Below, in pieces: positions 59,165 through 64,000 of a stretch of DNA of 64,000 nucleotides (position 1 is the stretch's first letter; every line of letters begins with the position of its first letter). The DNA lies in NCBI GenBank assembly GCA_036345935.2, contig JADWOT020000001.1:29579062-29643061 (forward strand). Direction: 5' to 3'. Both the position numbers and the translations under genes were made by a program. The DNA is from Taenia hydatigena. Lineage: Eukaryota; Platyhelminthes; Cestoda; Cyclophyllidea; Taeniidae. Below the pieces are notes generated by a model. That model did no database searches. It was not told where the DNA came from and saw only the letters and a list, made by a program, of their open reading frames with translations.

Positions 59165-60790
59165 AGTATGTTGGGTCGGATCTAATGCGTAACCAACTTT
59201 TCTTTTGAGTGTTTGCCTAAAGTTAACATCCTGACTTATGTGTCATATGTCTGTGAAAATGGCATTGAAGGATAAATAAAACTGTCCGGATTCTTTTGTG
59301 TGACAATAATCGGTCTATCAAGCTGCGTCAGTACAGATGAAGTCTGCTTTTTGGCTGTTCTCACTCTACCCTATCTAAGGGAGTGAAGGTCGAGTCTGTC
59401 ACACATTTCGATGGATTTGCTTGTTTGCTTACGCCTTCATGCCCGTACCCATAGGTATCCGACCACAATGGACCATTCCTCCATCACTTTACTTTAGAGC
59501 TTTTTTTCCCCAAACAAATGGATTTAGAGCAGGCAGCTTCTCTTCTAACATGAAGGACTACTTTGTCAAGCACATGTAGTGCAAATGTGCCGATGCACCG
59601 AAATGGTTTCCGATTTGTCAACATTAGCAAATGGTTCGGTGGCCAAATGCCAACTCAGAGTTAAAAGGAGTGGTAGAGGGCTTTTCCTTTATTCCAATTC
59701 CCTTGCAATATGGCAAAATAGTTTGATTTAAGCAAAGCCTTTTGTCATATCAGGTCCTAATTTGTGCTAACCACTTGAGCAACATCGGACAAAAGGTAAT
59801 GATGTAAGCATTTGTGGTTCGCAAACTTATCAGTGAGTGAGATGTGACACATAATAGTAGTACCTGCGGCCAAAATGACGAAAACTGGTCCGCTAGTCAA
59901 CGAGGGAGCTGCAGTATCAACCGATTGCAAATACAAATGTCTGCAGTGATGTCCTCACGTCGAGGTTGGCAATGATGACACAGAGTGCGGACCAACACGT
60001 CAAATGAATCGAGCTCGCTGTTCGAGGTAAGACATAGGTTAGGTCACGGGTTGACCACTAATGTGTCAAGTCGAAGAGGTAATGGCAAGTGGAGTACGGC
60101 ATTGCCCTTAGCATTTAAGGCATAAATGAAATCCGATAGCGATGGAAGTTCCAGCACTACTAAGCTCCGACCGCGTTGAGTCAGACTGGGAGGAATATCC
60201 ACTCAAACACATGAAGAGAATTTGGCCTTTTCGTAGCGACGATTGCTAGAACCCAAATGCCGTGTCGCACAGAAACTAAGGACTGAATCTATAAGCTGAG
60301 GATTGAGTGCATCGACATGAGAGGATTGGTAAATGAGGAGACGGCGATGCAAACGGTGTCTGCAAAAGGGTCTTTAAGCACAAGCAACCTCTCGACCAAA
60401 AAAAAGAAAAATTGTACCAAATTTGAGGATGCCCGCAGCTTCGGCAATATGCCCTAGCTGTCCTCGCTCCAAGCGAGTAAAGAACAATGAGCGCGAGATA
60501 AACTTTGGCGTTCATCTCCCCCCACTTGACTATCCTTTCCTTAAAGCGCGTGGATTGTGTGCATGCAAATGACTGTCTCCGTCTTTGGTGGCGTGATGGA
60601 CAAGGTAGAGTGAAGGAGACTAGGCACAGTGTTTCTGCTGTATCACCGCTATCTCTGTCTGTTGCACACGTCACTCGGTTGTCTTGATCAGCCAGTTCAC
60701 CGGCGCATCATTTTCTAACGTCACGTCACTATCAGCTAATAAGCGAGAATAAGCAGGGACTACTAAGACTGTATTTGGCCCCTGAGGAGA
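59165..60790 (+). repeat. 1.6-kb module, direct copy of 27.5-29.1 kb
   Basis: See the 27500-29110 entry. The shortened T module here (59545-59610) reads SFSSNMKDYFVKHM and has the same internal deletion as its partner, so both derive from one already-deleted ancestor. It continues directly into the T-M unit at 61.0 kb. Confidence 0.7.
60276..60515 (-). CDS. Possible secreted small protein, unproven
   Basis: A minus-strand ATG at 60515 opens 79 residues. The first 22 (MNAKVYLALIVLYSLG, then ARTARA) look like a cleavable signal peptide. The rest is rich in Cys, Ser and aromatic residues (YCRSCG, SRGCLCLK, LSCRCTQSS) and ends at TAG near 60276. The copy at 28854 keeps the signal-like part with conservative and silent changes but stops at codon 31. 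No intron or promoter is evident, and the opposite strand of the other copy is also open, so this may be chance. It sits wholly inside a repeat module. Confidence 0.3.
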   Translation of the reverse strand: MNAKVYLALIVLYSLGARTARAYCRSCGHPQIWYNFSFFWSRGCLCLKTLLQTPFASPSPHLPILSCRCTQSSAYRFSP

Positions 60791-61014
60791 AACCTTACCC
60801 AAATTCTCCACAGTACCTGTGGCTAGAGAGTTGTCACCAAAATGCATTAAGTGTAAAGCAGTAAGGCTTGCGCTGCTTGCAAATGAAGCAGCTAAATTGT
60901 GGTCTTTTGTTTGTTCTCGTCCTCTAACAGGTGCATTGAAATGTGTGACTGACTGGACTCTCTTCCTTTCAAAACGGAAGAGTGAGAGCAGGCAGAGCGA
61001 GTCCTTTTTTCCTT

Positions 61015-61343
61015 GAAAACAGATGACGACAGCTCCATATGGAGAAGCGTGTTCGCCAAAGGCTCCTCGTCTAACATTGAGAACTACTTAGTCCAGCATA
61101 TACATGGTGAATGTGCCGATGTGGCGAAGTGGCTGTGGTGGCGGTAAATCAGGCCTTTCTGATCAGCGAATCGGCAACTGTGCATGCATCTCTGCCTTCT
61201 TACAGCAGCACCTACCATAGAGGCGACAGCGAAGCAGTGATGTGGCCAGGCCTTCTCTCAGCGTCCTTCATCCTCACCAAGCCACCTCGTTGCTTATGCA
61301 ACTAGTAATGGAGAATGCCGCCTACCTGTATTCAAGCTACTAG
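61015..61343 (+). repeat. T-M unit (plus), best-preserved T frame
   Basis: Reads KTDDDSSIWRSVFAK, SSSNIENYLVQHI, then CADVAKWLWW. After a stop and in another frame it reads SDQRIGNCACISAFLQQHL, HPHQATSLLMQLVM and ENAAYLYSSY. It has a CATATACATG stretch about 45 bases after GTTCGCCAAAG. The M part is nearly identical in layout to the copies at 18.7 and 32.2 kb. Confidence 0.6.
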
Positions 61344-61399
61344 TCCTGAAATGGCTAAGTAGGAAGAGGTTATGTCAAATTCGTTGCGACGTTTTTTGA

Positions 61400-62370
61400 A
61401 AGGCAACCAATTAAAGCTTGTACGAATCAAAGAAACTCAAGGCGTAATAAAAAACACCAATTTTGTTTTTCCTTACTAAGCACAGCTTCCTCGCCCGGTT
61501 GAAATCCACTGACAATACGGAGAGCAGAAAGGTCTAACCGCCATCAATTTCCGCGGAAGCCAGCTCCTGCCCAGAGTAAATATCAGCATCTGAACCCGTT
61601 TATCTTGGCTGATTTCATGCACTGACAAAGCGTTCCTATCGCTCACAAAGTATGTATTCCTCCACTGGCTCATCCATCCATCCATCCATTCGCATGTTAC
61701 TCGCATGATCAAATATCATTGCGTTTTTCTCTCTTCTACCTGATCCTATCAAATCAAACTGCTCCAACAACCATCTCACCCAGTGGTCCATTCAACCATC
61801 CGCTCTGATTGCAATCCTCGTTGTACTTTGGGTTCAACAATCTATGTTCCGTTCTCTACCCAACAGGATTAATAGAAAGAACAAATAGAGACGATTCTCT
61901 GCCTGTCGAATTCAGTGGACGCGGCAACAAACACGAACGAGATTGCTGTCCATGCCAAAGGCAAGATGGAATTGCAAAAGTTGAAGACGCCTTTGAGGAT
62001 GTACCTGAAAATCGACATCGATGTCCAAGGTCGGTGCTAGGAGGTACTGACTGACTGCGACCACTGATCCGTTTGGTGAATGGACAACGGCGCTTCGTTC
62101 CTGCCGCTTCGTCACCTTACCCGACAATCTCAGTGTGCAGATGTTTATTTTTACTCAAGGCGAGGGCTGACTTCCGCAGAAGATGAATGTGGCTATCCAG
62201 CTGGACCGACTTTCTGCGGTGGACGGGAGTGCACGTTATGGATGGAGGTTGACATTTCTGCCATTCGTGCTATCGGCGGGCCTCAAATTGACGAAGAGGC
62301 TATGTCTTGAGTCTGTTGGGCTTGTAGCAGCTTCAATTAGTCAATTTTTAACATGATGTCGAATTTTATA
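61400..62370. repeat. Foldback unit 3 (inverted arms, long spacer)
   Basis: 61400-61620 (+) carries CTCAAGGCGTAATAAAAA, TTTCCTTACTAAGCACAG, GGTCTAACCGCC and an in-frame AQSKYQHL. The reverse complement of 62150-62370 carries GACTCAAGACATAGC, AGCACGAATGGCAGAAATGTCAACC and a CCGCAGAAAG segment that align to the same arm. The spacer is about 530 bases, against about 150 in the other two units. A short minus frame in the spacer reads MSGKVTKRQERSAVV, matching MSRKVTKQKKQCATF at 32588-32632. Confidence 0.5.
61671..61690. repeat. (CATC)n microsatellite
   Basis: Five CATC units inside the spacer of foldback unit 3, absent from units 1 and 2. Confidence 0.8.
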
Positions 62371-62504
62371 AACCTTACTTGGACCTGTATCCGGGATCGT
62401 GCGGTTCGATCTAGGGATAGCATATGCTACTAAGGAGTCATTTAAGTAGCAGGTGAAGATGGTAACTAAGAACATATGTTTTGATTTTAAAGAACTGAGT
62501 AACT

Positions 62505-62804
62505 ATGAAGGCAAATGAATTAGTAGGAATTTTTGGGGCACTACGAGATCAGGAGAATGGGCTGCCATTCTGCGAGGCTGTGGCATTCGCGTTGTCTGAA
62601 GGATATATTGCAGTGGAAGGCGACGCAATGGTCACCGCACTGGCTGTCGCTAAAGAGGTCTTGTTCGAGAAGGATCTGGACCAGCCAAAGAAGCAGTCTC
62701 GTGATTTATACTGGAAACGTGTGATTTGCGGCTGTAGCTTTGCTTCTTACGTGTATTGTCATCGCCTTTTCACAATGCTGATGCCACACGGAAATGTTGT
62801 TTAA
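62505..62804 (+). CDS. Open frame related to 35.2-kb remnant
   Basis: ATG to TAA, 99 residues, starting MKANELVGIFGALRDQENGL. The segment SEGYIAVEGDAMVTALAVAK followed by EVLFEKDLD aligns with 35194-35400, with many third-position changes. That supports this frame as once or still coding. The rest (SRDLYWKRVICGCSFASYVY) has no partner. No splice acceptor is needed for an intact frame, and the ATG has C at -3, so it is a weak initiation context. It follows foldback unit 3 by about 140 bases, as the 35.2-kb copy follows the long copy A. Family not recognised; it may be one exon of a longer gene or an element protein. Confidence 0.4.
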   Translation: MKANELVGIFGALRDQENGLPFCEAVAFALSEGYIAVEGDAMVTALAVAKEVLFEKDLDQPKKQSRDLYWKRVICGCSFASYVYCHRLFTMLMPHGNVV

Positions 62805-63700
62805 AGGTTTGGCATCAGTTAGTGGAGAAAGGAGGAAGGTGATTAACAAAATGTGTAGCTGATAGGAATTGATCAAATTGGTATAATGATACAACAGATG
62901 GGTGTGAATACAGCCTTGCAAGTTTTTTCTCACAAGGACAACATCAGCATCTCAGGATCTGTTAATCGTGGTGAGTTTTGTTTCTCAGATCCTTGCGAGG
63001 CCTTGTGAAGTGCCGCAATTATAACAAATTAATAACGCGGAGTTAGTAAGATTTTTAAATGAGTGAGCGGTCAAAGGTGTGTGCGTAAAGAACATAGGAA
63101 GCCTACGGTGCCCTGGAAAATGTGGAAAACTTTGCAGCGTTAGTGACAGTGATGGGGAGGTAGAAAGGCGTCTCACTTCTCGACTGCTGACATTCCCGTG
63201 TTGTGTCTGCATGCTTAAACAATGTCCAAACGAGCACCGTTCACACGTCAGAAATGAAAGCCTTTGTGTAACAAATTAGACGGTTTGCTCTGAACAACAG
63301 GTGACGTCCCTCTCTGACTAGTTGGTGTTTGAGCAACATCTAGAGAGTGATTTTGCAATGCGTGAGATGACTAGGATGCGAGCTAGGCAGCTGACTGGCC
63401 CGCTACTATGTGGATTGTTAGTTTGACACCCTGAGGTTGAGAGTGGCTGTCTATTGACCCTCTAGAATCGCCTTTCATACTTACCAAGTAACTGAATGAT
63501 CTGGACTGCCTCATGGTCAGTGGTCAATTCCACTGCATGGCCTATGTCTTGCTGCAATCAGCAAGCGTAGCATACTTCCTCACATGCCAACTGACATCTT
63601 TTCCATTGTCGTATTAATACGCCGAATTCGCTTCAGTGGCTGTTTTTTACTAATAGCGAAATTAGGCTAGTTAGTTTCCCAAACTGTCTTCTTGCCAAAC
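62805..63700. other. Unassigned
   Basis: No supported gene. A plus frame at 63079-63279 is Cys-rich (CPGKCGKLC) and of mixed composition, but it has no splice sites or relatives. Confidence 0.45.
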
Positions 63701-63704
63701 AGCC

Positions 63705-63985
63705 CTGATTGGGCGACGCTATTGACAAAGCACCCACAGATCCTCCTCGCAGCAGCACTACTAATCACCGCGACAACGACGCTGTAGTAGGCGCAACAAC
63801 AACGCTACTCGGCGCCTCATTCGTGAGGATTCCGATCCAGACAGGGATGCACCCTCGCCGACCCAGTATCCACAACCACCATTACCTTCACTACCATTGT
63901 TGCCGGAGACACTAATGATGCTTCTGTGCTTATGGCTACGCCAACCTCAAAGACCTACAAAACCATGTGCGCGGATTTTGTCTCC
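63705..63985 (+). repeat. Direct repeat with 14.86-15.15 kb
   Basis: See the 14862-15150 entry. The plus frame reads DKAPTDPPRSSTTNHRDND and then IQTGMHPRR, in the same frame as its partner (GKAPRDPP then IQTGVRP). Later parts are shifted. The repeat runs to the window edge and may continue beyond it. Confidence 0.5.
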
Positions 63986-64000
63986 TCAGTAGCCTTGAAG

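Noticed and set aside
62385..62420. GGTTCGATCTAGG as a tRNA B box
   Set aside because: No A box or cloverleaf can be drawn upstream.
1..64000. CRISPR arrays, bacterial operons, rRNA genes, intact transposase or reverse transcriptase
   Set aside because: No evenly spaced short repeats, no ribosome-binding-site-led gene clusters, and no catalytic motifs of these enzymes were seen on either strand.

Overview
The window looks like repeat-rich, gene-poor nuclear DNA of an invertebrate animal, most likely a parasitic flatworm (tapeworm or fluke). The reasons are: coding signal is broken into short exons with phase-consistent GT-AG introns of 41-248 nt; one internal exon is only 38 nt; a tRNA-Pro-derived SINE is present; short simple repeats (TTCC, GGTA, TGAC, CATC, CA) are common; and there is no bacterial-style gene packing. 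The organism is an inference, because no marker gene is present. Most open frames of 60-130 codons overlap on both strands and are noise. I recognise no rRNA gene, intact tRNA gene, CRISPR array, reverse transcriptase, integrase or transposase.

Layout. (1) 0-14 kb: mostly unassigned, with a SINE (6.58 kb) and its truncated relative (5.12 kb), a minus-strand exon at 8.9 kb that is a diverged relative of an exon at 39 kb, and fragments of dispersed repeats. (2) 14-35 kb and 59-63 kb: many diverged copies of a modular repeat family, seen as a 0.3-kb T-M unit, a 1.4-1.5 kb long form, and foldback units with inverted arms of about 0.2 kb. Several modules keep the same reading frame between diverged copies although most copies carry stops, so they look like remains of an unrecognised protein-coding mobile element or amplified gene. 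A related 1.6-kb module occurs at 27.5 and 59.2 kb. (3) 37-42 kb: a pair of LTR-like direct repeats, one well-supported four-exon gene (38.77-39.64 kb, about 169 residues), and weaker exon candidates up to 42.34 kb.

(4) 42.5-58.9 kb: a large imperfect inverted duplication. The left arm (42.48-52.2 kb) is matched by the right arm (53.74-58.88 kb) in reverse orientation, with three large indels and very uneven divergence. The arms carry copies of one gene family: copy B (51.21-52.82 kb, +) has a complete five-exon structure for about 258 residues (short N-terminus, acidic and Pro/Ser tract, basic C-terminus); copy A (48.39 kb, +) is diverged and frame-broken; copy C (54.60-53.76 kb, -) has lost a splice donor and its last two exons. 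A 0.75-kb repeat (R) occurs three times around these cassettes.

The two spliced genes are recognised only as coding sequence. No biochemical function can be assigned. The observations most worth following are the inverted gene amplification, the frame-conserved dispersed family with its foldback units, the exon family linking 8.9 and 39 kb, and a minus-strand secreted-protein-like start inside the duplicated 28/60-kb module.
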